From Daphnia carinata (Eukaryota > Arthropoda > Branchiopoda > Diplostraca > Daphniidae), in NCBI RefSeq assembly GCF_022539665.2, contig NC_081331.1, positions 7,657,534-7,721,533 on the forward strand: 64,000 nucleotides of DNA. The letters are read 5' to 3'. Below the pieces are notes generated by a model that was not told where the DNA came from, searched no databases, and was given only the letters and a program-made list of their open reading frames with translations. Every line of letters starts with the position of its first letter. Within the stretch, counting starts at the first letter, position 1. Positions 11,340-20,598 of this stretch are shown here, in pieces. The position numbers and the translations under genes were made by a program.

Positions 11340-12806
11340 ATGTAACTAATAATTCCTCTTTTTTTGCAGGAATCGCGCCAACATGTCATAGTGTCTACAT
11401 CAGGAACTTTTATTACATCCATAGATTTAAGAAAATGTTCTTGTTCTTCATATCTTAACCACCGTTTACCTTGCAGGCTCATACTACACATCGCAAAACA
11501 AACGGGAGTGGATGAAATACCTATCTACGGTTTTTGGCGTATTCAAGTAAATTATTTTAATTAAACAAATTATTTATACAATATAATCAACCTATAACAT
11601 CTTAGGCTAACGATGAAGAAATAATGCATAGGAACAAGAGTATATTAACTTGCATCCAAAATCTCCCGAGAAATTCCCAGCGCCTACGTCTAGATCAAAG
11701 CCGAAATCCAAAAACACCATGTTAAGGAACCTACATGCAGTTTTGACCGAAGTAGCAGAAGTAGTACAATAACTACTGATTCCTGCCATGGACAGCGCCA
11801 TCAAACTATTACAACACCTTGTTCGCCGGTGGAAAATGAATGCTAAGATTCAATTATTCGAAGGTAAACATATTTATATTGAATTACTATGAACTTGTAA
11901 TAATACAACATCTTTAGATGCAGATAAACAACTAGAAGACGCCAACATATCGGAAACCAACAAACGGAAAAAATAGGACAAGTGAACGGAACAGCCACCA
12001 GCAAACACGAAAAAACTTTCAGCAGCGGAGGAAAAGGACTACAACATTTAGAAGACGTGCATGAAGGAAGCGGTGTCCCTGAATCTCCAACTACTTCCAG
12101 GCCTGCTTATCAAGACGAATCTCCAAAAGCAGGTCCCTCTACGGATCCACCGGAACAGCCAGCACCTAGGCTGCCAGAAAGAAAGCGAGGGCCTGGACGT
12201 CAACCAAAATCTAAGGCTTTTGATTTCTTTAAATGGTCAGCAAAGCCATTCACAAAAAAGAAACCCGTCGACCAAGCTAGATGTAAGTTACAGATTACCA
12301 ATGCAGTTACAATTAGCTCTAACAGATTATGTCTTCTTTTAGTTGTGCTTACAAAGTTGCTGGCAGGTGAAAGCGATGCGGCCAACAAAGTACTAAAGGA
12401 ATCATTTCTTGTCACCGAAGAGATGGTTTTGACAATTCCACAGGAATTGTCAACCGCAATCCTAGAGGAGGAAATAGGAGATTTGAATTCAATTGGTATT
12501 TCGACGAGGATGCATGGTTAGGAGTAACAAGCTTAGGTAAATACTATTCCTATTAATAATTTGTAATTTAAAGTTATTAATTTATTAATAACGACAATTG
12601 TTTGTTTCGCAGTGGCGGAGAAGAAAAGACTTATCGAGAAGAAGAAATCCAAATTTTATTGTAATAGTTGTTCTAAAGTTATTGGGGAGGTGGGCGCTGT
12701 TATTTGTTCTTGTTGTCTAGAATGGGTTCACTGGAAATGCGTCGGTTTAAAAGATGTACCTAAAGCTAAGGATTATATTTGCAAAGCATGTATAAACACT
12801 AAGTGA
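11340..12806 (+). pseudogene. Multi-exon gene fragment with SWIM and PHD zinc fingers
   Basis: An AG acceptor precedes an exon at 11371 with a SWIM-like finger (CSCSSYLNHRLPCRLILH). A second stretch near 11660-11870 (HPKSPEKFPAP, then LLQHLVRRWKMN) contains an in-frame stop near 11770. A third exon (11982-12290) is Pro/Glu-rich with a basic patch (RKRGPGRQPKSK). A fourth ends near 12521. The last exon, from 12612, carries a PHD finger (CNSCSKVIGEVGAVICSCC, WVHWKCVGL, CKAC) and the stop at 12804-12806. SWIM fingers occur at the end of MULE transposases and in ZSWIM genes. The transposase core is absent here. I read it as a decayed MULE-like or ZSWIM-like fragment. Confidence 0.55.
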
Positions 12807-12964
12807 CGAAATAATACAAAAAGCTGTTTAAAAATTCACTACATGAATTTTGCAATCGTTAAAAAGAAAAAAAATGCCCCACGGATTTGTGGTGTGTTAT
12901 TGCCGATACTATATATACCTATGTTTGATAAGTAATCTTTCGGTAAAATGGGGGAAAAGTTGTT

Positions 12965-13120
12965 TTATTGCAACGAAATCTTTCGGTGCAATAGCGAATA
13001 AAGCCACTTATTGCAACGACAGATTTCGGTGCAATAGTGAAAAAAGCCCTGATTGCAACGATAGATTTGGTGCAATAGGGGAAAAGGCCCTTATTGCAAC
13101 GAAAGATTTCGGTGCAATAG
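12965..13120 (+). repeat. Four tandem copies of a ~42-bp palindromic unit
   Basis: Units start with TTATTGCAACG at about 12965, 13008, 13050 and 13091, with spacings of 43, 42 and 41 bp. Each unit holds an imperfect palindrome: TATTGCAACGAAA pairs with TTTCGGTGCAATA around a 2-4 nt centre. Units are separated by an A/G-rich linker (GAAAAAAGCCC). It lies between the PHD exon and the resumption of LINE sequence. Confidence 0.85.
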
Positions 13121-13139
13121 ATTCTACCCTGTATAAAAA

Positions 13140-13564
13140 CAAATGGTCATCATCAACCCTCAACGATCTTAAAAATGTGGGAAACTATGTGTTACCTCAA
13201 AAACCAGGCTGGGAATCATAGAATGGCATCATCATCCAAATAGATTGATCAACACTGCACTCCACCGACTCAGAAGTGGACACAACAGGTTAAATGCCCA
13301 TGGAGCAAATTTGATATGGACACACAGCCCCACTGTCGCCATGGCTGCCCTACAATCGAAAACGCAGATCATGTTCTCTCAGACTGCGAACATTTTTCCA
13401 CATACTACACCCCTCTTAAACAACTTCTCTCACAACTAAATCTTACCTGGAACACAATCAATATTCTTGGCCTAAACCAACAAATCAACAAAGGCTCGCA
13501 GCTCCTCATCCGTGATCTCCTCGTCAACTTTCTTCTCCAATCCAAACTGTACCTCGAAGTATAA
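13140..13564 (+). pseudogene. C-terminal Cys/His end of LINE ORF2
   Basis: The pattern RLRSGHNRLNAHG, then HCRHGCPTIENADHVLSDCEHF, is the zinc-binding tail found at the end of ORF2 in I/R1-type LINEs with RNase H. It follows a short linker (DLKNVGNYVLPQKPGWES) near 13165. The first half and the Cys/His half are in different frames, so an indel lies near 13310. The stop TAA is at 13562-13564. It is separated from the RT by the SWIM/PHD segment and tandem repeat, so it is probably the tail of the same copy split by an insertion. Confidence 0.65.
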
Positions 13565-13747
13565 ACAACATCCTCTATGCACAACTTAGGGCGCATTTAG
13601 GCGTCTACTTTTAGTTCAACTTTTTTAGTGAACTTGTATTTTTGCGTCAACTGCCCGGAAGATGGTTCAACTAGGGGACCGTTTTGGCGACAACGCCAGT
13701 GGGAGGTTCAACTGAAACACTTGAGCTTTTTCAACGGCGGTCCAGAC

Positions 13748-13985
13748 TGTTGCGGAGATTCGGAAGGCCCGTTCGACGACCTGCTATTTTTGATATTTAG
13801 TTATATTATTTCTATTATTATTTGTGTATGCCTCTAGGGGCGCTGTTTGACATAGCCTTCTTAGTGGCCGATATCGGCAATGGCCGACCCTTCTTAATTT
13901 CCTCTTGACGAAAGCAGACGTCTTTTTGTAAGTTCCGACAATTCAAATAAAAGTGCTAGTGAAACAGCTATAAGTGTCTTTCTCC
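13748..13985 (+). repeat. Truncated 5' LTR of BEL1
   Basis: It matches the 3' LTR from AGATTCGGAAGGCCCG (13756) to GTGTCTTTCTCC (13985). It lacks about 36 bp after TGTTGCGGA and the last 80 bp of the LTR. After 13985 the sequence passes directly into the leader ORF. The missing end could be a deletion or reflect recombination. Confidence 0.75.
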
Positions 13986-14138
13986 AACTTTTTTTCTGAC
14001 AAAGCTTGTGTACCAGAAGAAAAGAAAGAAAAAGTCAAGGTACAAATTGAAGATCGCAAAGAAGGCCAGGTAGTGACGTTGAAAAAGAAAGAACCTGAAG
14101 GAGAGTACGTACTCCAAATTTTGGAAGGTGACTACTAA
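13986..14138 (+). CDS. Small Lys/Glu-rich leader ORF of BEL1
   Basis: Between LTR and gag there is an open stretch of about 50 codons ending in TAA at 14136-14138. It contains PEEKKEKVKVQIEDRKEGQ, then LKKKEPEGEYVLQILEGDY. The sister copy on the minus strand (stop at 35097) encodes nearly the same peptide, with few substitutions and no indels. I see no ATG at its start, so it may be the end of a longer or spliced ORF. No domain is recognised. Conservation of the frame in both copies while gag decays suggests it was coding when the elements were active. Confidence 0.45.
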   Translation, partial: NFFSDKACVPEEKKEKVKVQIEDRKEGQVVTLKKKEPEGEYVLQILEGDY

Positions 14139-14423
14139 GGAGCTAGTAAGGAAGAAGAGGAAACTACTTGAAGACAATTAAGAATTCTTTTGCTTCATGT
14201 TTTAATTTTGATGGTTGTTTAATCAAGAAGATTTTTGTTATAGGAGAAAGGAAAGCTAGCCTGTGTTATAAAACTGGTGCGATATCGCAAAATACATTCT
14301 TTCGTTTTCCCTACCTAAATCCATTTTCGTGTTGCTTTCTCAGAAAGAAAACTCGCTTTGGGAATTCCCACACTAATTGTTTTTCAGATTCATTTTCAGA
14401 TAGCCTTGTAACTCAACAACAAG

Positions 14424-15648
14424 ATGGCTACCAAGAAATCATTGACGCAGGAAGCCATCGTACTAACAATTAATGTTTTAGAAAAAGAGCTGCACAAGGA
14501 CCTGAAAAATTATGACGAAGCATGCGAAGAAGACAGGTTACGAGAAGCTGAGATGTCCTTTGAATTAGCCCAAGATAGAATGATGAGACTGGAAAAGAAC
14601 TACCAGACTCTCATCCCTATTTTAGAAGGCGAAACTCAGGAGAAATATCTTCAACAACATGAAGACTTCATCAACAGGTTCCAGAAAATGAACATTGATT
14701 GGAGGAGAAGAAGACCAGCTGAGAGCAGACGAAGCCCTCAACAACGAGAACCTGTACTTCAAGTCGCTGCACATAGTGAAGAGGAGAGATCTCCAACTAC
14801 GAACACTGCCCCGGCAATGAACGCACTTACTTTCCAACCTACTGCAAACGCTATGAGTATAGCACATCTTCTACCCAGGATTGAAATTACCAAATTCGAC
14901 GGTGATCTACACAAATGGAGGTATTGGTGGGCGATTTTTCGCACGCTCATCCACGATTCCAATCCATAAGGCCCATCGAAAAATTTAGCAGATTGAAACT
15001 ACACATAACGGAGGAAGCTGCTGGTGCGATTTCGTACTTGGATCTAACTGAAGACAATTACACCAAAGCGATAGAAATTCTAAATGGGAAATACAACAAA
15101 CCGAGATCGGTGAGAGCTGACCATTATATTGCCATAACAGAACTAAGAAAAGTAGAACGTCAAGAGGACCACAAAGCCTTACGACAACTACACGACAAGG
15201 CAATGGGCCATGCTTTAAATCTCGGCAACCTAGAACAGCCTACAGCTCAAAACGAAGCCATTATAGAGATCATTACAAGAAAATTGCCAATTGAGTTAAT
15301 ATCAAGATGGCATGGAGAGACCAGACGGTCACAGAAGAGATTGAAAGATCTCTTTATTTTCATTGATTCAATAGCTGAAGACTGGGAATATGCCTATTCC
15401 ACAGAGACACACAAAAAGAAGAAGACGAAACCAGAGGCACCAGAGAAACAACAACAACGAGTTACGTTCGTAACAACGCCAACGGCAGCTGAGTTAGCAG
15501 TCACAGGGACTGCAACTGAATACCCAAGAAATCCGAAGTACTGGAAACAATTTAGCTTGGAAAAAAGAAGATGTTTTTTTTGTAATGATAAACACCCCCC
15601 GACCAAATGTGATGTCACACTAGAAAAGAAGTGTTGGAAGTGCCTTTG
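14424..15648 (+). pseudogene. BEL1 gag (DUF1759-like)
   Basis: The frame begins at ATG 14424 and has a helical, acidic N-terminus (VLEKELHKDLKNYDEACEE), a coil, then the BEL capsid signature: PRIEITKFDGDLHKW, FRTLIH and FSRLKLHITEEAAG. The frame shifts at about 14965 into an open stretch through YLDLTEDNYTKAIEILNGKY, LIISRW-like residues and a basic linker, ending with a knuckle start (CFFCNDKHPPTKC). A TGA at 15646-15648 interrupts before the second knuckle. In the sister copy the equivalent initiator is ATA. Confidence 0.88.
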
Positions 15649-15945
15649 ACAAAATCATCAAGTGAGAGAGTGTTGGAGAACAAGCAAGTGCTAAAAATGC
15701 GGAAAAGATCACCACATGGCCATCTGCAACAGGGCAGCTAATCCAAAATCGGTGACGGCAACAGTAGCTGCATCTCCAATGTTAAAGGTAGCAGATGACG
15801 CTCCTCTTTCAATAGAAGCACGCCTATTTGGTGGCGTATATGTCTAAACGACAACAGTAATACTGGAGGGCCCATAAGGATGGCTGAAAGCTATTGCTTA
15901 TATCGATCAAGGGTCGAATGCAACCTTAATTCGGTACATCATAGA
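15649..15945 (+). pseudogene. BEL1 second knuckle and aspartic protease
   Basis: Past the stop the frame reads a second Cys/His cluster (KCGKDHHMAIC), then VADDAPLSIEARLFGGVYV and the protease motif IAYIDQGSNATLI, which is the DUF1758-type protease of BEL/Pao with DQG in place of the usual DS/TG. Three in-frame stops are visible (near 15690, 15846 and 15870). The sister copy (33596-33366) has the same DQGSN motif without them, so DQG is ancestral in this family rather than damage. Homology ends abruptly at about 15943. Confidence 0.75.
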
Positions 15946-16318
15946 AAAACATCACTATAGTAATTACATTAATTAAATACCTACCTACTTGACAATACCA
16001 TAGGTGTAAGAAATAAAAGCAATTAATGTTTACCTGTATCGAAAGTCCATTTGTCGGTAGATCGGGAATCCGTTTGAGGTTTACAGTCCCAACCATCAAG
16101 TAAAAAAAAAAAGGTCTAAAGTCTTAATGTCGATGGCACTGGAGTACTCTTATCGGAAAGTGTGGCGCTCGTTGGGTTCAGCAACAATTTATTGTTGCGC
16201 CCAAACGTCGGGGACCAGTAGTTCAAACGTCGGGCTCCAGATGTCCAAGTGTCGGAAACCTGCAACCAAAAGTCGGAAACCCTGGAGTCCTTTTTGTAAC
16301 TCGCCCAAAAGAGTACAT
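15943..16318. other. Segment absent from sister BEL copy, with gypsy-like LTR end
   Basis: In the sister copy about 230 bp of protease/RT linker lies between the same anchors (ATLIRSELAQ and KTGIRAIESK). In BEL1 this is replaced by about 375 bp unrelated to it. It contains a long A run (16102-16113) and AATTTATTGTTGCGCCCAAA near 16187, matching the leader of the gypsy element at about 5855. It may be an LTR plus leader fragment. No clear target duplication was seen. Confidence 0.5.
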
Positions 16319-17428
16319 GCCTCGAAAACGGGTATTCGAGCGATAGAAAGCAAATTTGGATGGTTATTACTAGGGCAAGACGAGACAGTGGCGATATCGT
16401 CTAACACGGCAATCGGCTTTCTCTTAAAAGCCAAACTAGGAACACCAGAAAATTTGGACGAAAACACAGACCCGAAAGCTGACGAAATAGATTTCGCCAA
16501 ATGGTGGAAGCTGGAAAGCTTAGATCCACTAGAGAAAATTCCATTATCTATACAGTGGAAATCCTATTCAGATTCCATCGTTCAAGATGAAGATGGACAT
16601 TATGTAGCACCACTCCCATGGAATGAGAACAAAAATCGTCTGAGCAAAAATGAAGCCATGGCAGAGGGTCAGACAAAGGCGCTGATTAGAAGACTGGACA
16701 GAGATAAGGAAATGAAAACTTCACATGAAGCCGAATTCGGCAAACTAAAAGAATTTAGGTTCATTTCCAAAGCAGATACATCATTTGGTGGTATCTACAC
16801 TATCCTGCCCCATCATGCGGTTGTCAGAAGAGACAAAACAACCAGGAGAGTTAGGCCTGTTTTCAACGGTTCAGCAAAACCGAAAACAGGTTTCAGCGCC
16901 AACGACTGCCTACAAGAAGGACCCAATTTAAACCCGGACATCCTTGACGTGATGTTACTGTTTAGATTGAATCCAATCACCTGGACAGCTGATATCAGAC
17001 AAGGCTTCCTCATGGTGAAGCTACTTAAGGAAGACGCGGAAGCGTTAAGATTCTTCCTAGAAGACGACGACGTCCCAGGATCGCTGCAACTATACAAATG
17101 GAACAGGCTTCCATTCGGACTAACATGTAACCCGGCAGTGCTAAGGACCGTCTTGAAGAAACACTTGGAGTCCTATGAAGGTGTTTTAGGAGGAAGCAGT
17201 AGAGAGATCCTACGCAACCTATATGTATACGACTATTTGTCAAATGCGTCTACAGTAGAAGAAGCAATGGCCGTAATCGAAACTGTACTGAAACTTTTTG
17301 CAGACGCAAAAATGGACTTAAGAAAATGGGTGACCAACAACAGTGACCTGCGTAGATATCTACAAAAACAAAATTTAACAGAAGATGGAATACAAGCACG
17401 GATTGCTTTTATTTCAAGTCTGATGTGA
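16319..17428 (+). pseudogene. BEL1 reverse transcriptase with altered active site
   Basis: The open frame (part of a longer one from 16127) shows KFGWLLLGQDE and FAKWWKLESLDPLE, the BEL pre-RT region. RT motifs follow: HHAVVRRDKTTRRVRPVFNG, TWTADIRQGFLMVKL, and WNRLPFGLTCNPAVL. The catalytic box reads LYVYDYLSNAS where the family has YVDDYL, so the first catalytic Asp is Tyr (GAC to TAC). Such an enzyme should not polymerise. A TGA at 17426-17428 ends the frame. Confidence 0.88.
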
Positions 17429-18147
17429 TTGTAGACGCAGCTGCAAAAGTTGAAATTTTAATGAAGAGATCTTTCGCCAAAATTTCAACGAAACTGTTCG
17501 ACCCACTTGGATTAATTGGACCCATCACGTTACAATTCAAGCTTCTATTTCAAGAATTGTGGCAAGTAAAAATTGGATGTGACGATGAAGTACCCAAAGA
17601 GACGGAGATCCAGTTCAGAACAATAGTAGAAAATCTCAAAGACATTGAGAAAATACAAGTGCCCAGAATGATTTCTTTGGCACCAAACAAACACATGCAA
17701 GAGTTGCACATATTTTGCGACGCTTCAACAGAAGCATATGGTGCAGTGGCTTACGCGAAATCGCAATTTCCAGACTTCGTCCACCTAATTTGTTGCAAGA
17801 CAGGAGAAGCGCCACTTCCGAAGAATGAAGTATCGCTACCAAGACTAGAATTGTTCAGTGCCGAGCTCGGTAGCGTATTAGCTGAAAGAATTGTCAAGGC
17901 AATTGACAAGGTCCAATGGAAAGTACATCTATGGACAGACTCAGTGGCAACGTTAGGGTGGATAAAAGGTGAGCCAACCCATTGGAAACTGTTTGTCAGA
18001 AACAGAATTGAGGCTATTAGGAGAAGGTCTAAACCAGAACAATGGAGACACTGCCCTGGGAGAGACAATCTAGCAGACTACGCATCAAGAGGAACCACGG
18101 TCAAAAAACTGATTGCGGCTTCTTTTTGGTGGGGAGGTCCATCCTGA
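17425..18147 (+). pseudogene. BEL1 RNase H domain
   Basis: The frame resumes one base shifted from the RT stop and covers the BEL thumb (FDPLGLIGPITLQFKLL), then RNase H. Visible are the first Asp in LHIFCDASTEAYGAVAY, Glu in VSLPRLELFSAELGS, Asp in VHLWTDSVATLGW, and the final Asp in CPGRDNLADYASRG. All four active-site acids are present. A TGA at 18145-18147 interrupts before the integrase. In a live element this would be one polyprotein with RT. Confidence 0.88.
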
Positions 18148-19182
18148 CTGATTTACGACGAAAAAGAATGGCCGCAACAAGGAAATCTGACATCAGAAGG
18201 AATGCAGTCGATGGAGATTGAGGCAAGATCCAAGAAAAGAATTGAAAGTCTTGCAGTTAGCAGTACCCTAGATTGGTTTGATGCATTGGCATCAAGAGCA
18301 AGCAGTTATCTGCGGTTTCTACGAACAATTGCCTGGATGTTTAGGCTTTTTAGAAAGGATTCGCTGGGTAAGGCAATCGAAACGGTCAGAGGGAAGAAAA
18401 TACCATACCTTTATGTCCACGAAATCGCCACCGCCGAAAACTTTATTTTGAAGTTTATTCAGAAAAGGGCATTTCCAGAAATCTACGAATTACTTCAAGA
18501 TGGAAAGCCGCCTAGCAAACTGCTATGCAATCTGGAAACCTTAAGACCTATTTGGGATGCGCAAGACAAACTGATACGAGTGACTGGAAGAGTAGGTCCA
18601 GCCTTAAAAGAATTGCTGATCGACCCGCCGACTCTTCTCCCATCAACCGAGAAGATTGTGGACATGATGATCCAATATCATCATTTCAACCGGAAACATG
18701 CCGGTGTCCAAAACACTCTGACGTTTTTATGAAATCGTTTTTGGATCATTCGTGCCCGCCAACGGATAAAAAGTGTCATCAAAAGTTGTGTGAAGTGTCA
18801 ACGAGTGCAATCGCGTCCCTTCAATGAACAAACGGCTTCAATGCCCTTGGATCGTACCAAGAGAGCACAACCCTTTGAAGTCGTCGGGATTGACTACTTC
18901 GGACCAATGTACGTCCTGGAAGAAGTCATCCTAATTGAAAAAGACAGTGAAGTGAACGATATCGAGAAAACTCGTGTAGGACAGAAAAAGGTGCATGCGT
19001 GTTTATTTACTTGCGCCGTTACACGAGCCGTGCACTTGGAGCTCGTGACTGATTTAACTGCCCAAACGTTTATGCACGCGCTAAGAAGAATGATGTCCCG
19101 TACAGAAGATTGCAAAATTATCGACAGCGACAACGCGTCAACATTTACATGTGCGGCAAAACTGATTTCAGAAGACCCTACC

Positions 19183-20078
19183 CAGGGTTGGAAGCGATAC
19201 TTTGAAAAAGTATCGGTATCGCGATACCGATACTTCAACTTTCGAAAAATATATTGCGATAGCGATATTATCGCGATACTATTTTACAAGTATCGCATGC
19301 GTTACCGATACCGATACTTTTCGTACTCAACGCCATCTAGGAGTGAAATTTATAACTAATTAAAATTTTCGATAGATGGCGTTGATCAGCATTTCAAAAT
19401 TTTCATTTACTTTCTTACCTGGTAGATCATCAGACACATTTAACTGGGTAGCTGATTCTGGTAGCTGTATACTATATATACTATATATATTAAGGGCAAT
19501 AGTAATCTCTATTGAAGACAGTAGAACACACATTTGAACTTACTTTCTGCAGGCAATGAATCTTTGTTCATATCGTTCATGGAAACCTTGTGCTTTGAGG
19601 AATTCAAAGTTTTTTTAACAGAAGAGTCACTCGTTTGCAACTTCCGTTTCACGTTCCTGAAAACACAAAATGAAAAAATATATATATGCTGTCAACTAAT
19701 ATCTGTAAAAATTTACTTGGATTTTTTTGGAGGCATGTCAAATGTACGAAAATTATACTTGACACTTGTTTGCAGAAGATCGAATTCTGAACTGACAGTA
19801 ACAATGTGACGACATGAAATCGGCTGCAGCAGAAGATGCGATGTGATGACAAGAAGATTTTAGGTTAGCAGAACCATCTGTCGGCAAAAAAAAGAGTCAT
19901 ATTTTTTACTCCTAGATGGCGCCACATATTAAAAGTATCGGGATCGCAAGTCAAAATTTATGATCCGATACCGGTACCGATACTTCTAAAAAAGAAATAT
20001 CGCGATACCGGTACCGGTAGTACCGCGATACTGCGATACTATCGCGATACTTTTTACTATCGCGATAGTCCAACCCTG
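19183..20078. mobile_element. Non-autonomous hAT element in BEL1 integrase (896 bp)
   Basis: The ends are CAGGGTTGGA and TCCAACCCTG, with an 8-bp flanking duplication ACCCTACC (19175-19182) and ACCGTACC (20079-20086), one mismatch. Subterminal regions are dense in TATCGCGATAC and CGATACCGATAC in both orientations. On the minus strand near 19736 there is a possible start, MPPKKSK, followed by an intron-like gap and a short basic exon. This suggests an internally deleted derivative of a transposase-bearing element. No transposase core is present. Confidence 0.88.
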
Positions 20079-20598
20079 ACCGTACCCTAGCCAACTGGCT
20101 GTCAAGCAAGGGCATTAAATGGAAGTTCTCCTCCAGTCTAGCTCCGTGGTGGGGCGGGTTCTAGGAGAGAATGGTGCGCTCCGTTAAAGAACCGTTAAGG
20201 AAAGTGTTGGGGAAAATGAAAGTGAGCTACGACCAGCTTCATACCATTTTGGTCGAAATCGAAGTTATCCTGAACTCACGGCTAGGGATGTCGATTATCG
20301 ATATATCGTATCGAAAAACACAGCTGAAACCGATATGATATATCACATCGGAAAATCCGATATGTGAATATGATACCGATATTTCGCAATGCCATCTATC
20401 AGTAACAATAACCACCTAATCAGGATTTCGCACACAATTTAACAAAAGATATAAAAACCTTTACGATGTTAGCCAATGCCTTAATTACCAGAATTAGGGT
20501 AATGGTTTTGTTTAGTAAACAAAGCCCTGTGACAGACGATATTTGCATAGTTAATTCTACTAGTTTTGCTGCGTTAGTGTCTAAAAATTTGCCGAAAA

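Larger units (their letters stand above)
6755..13567 (+). mobile_element. I-like non-LTR retrotransposon (LINE), interrupted and dead
   Basis: The architecture is ORF1 with CCHC knuckles, then ORF2 with AP-type endonuclease, RT and a C-terminal Cys/His domain. This is typical of the Jockey/I group; the far-downstream Cys/His tail favours an I-like element with RNase H. The body is continuous to about 11250. The C-terminal end resumes at about 13140 after roughly 1.9 kb of unrelated sequence. No poly-A tail is evident; the 3' end abuts the TTA of the foldback MITE. Several frameshifts make it non-functional. Confidence 0.8.

Noticed and set aside
12965-13120. A CRISPR array
   Set aside because: Unit spacing is similar, but the linkers are near-identical rather than unique spacers, the units are palindromic through their length, and the genome is eukaryotic.
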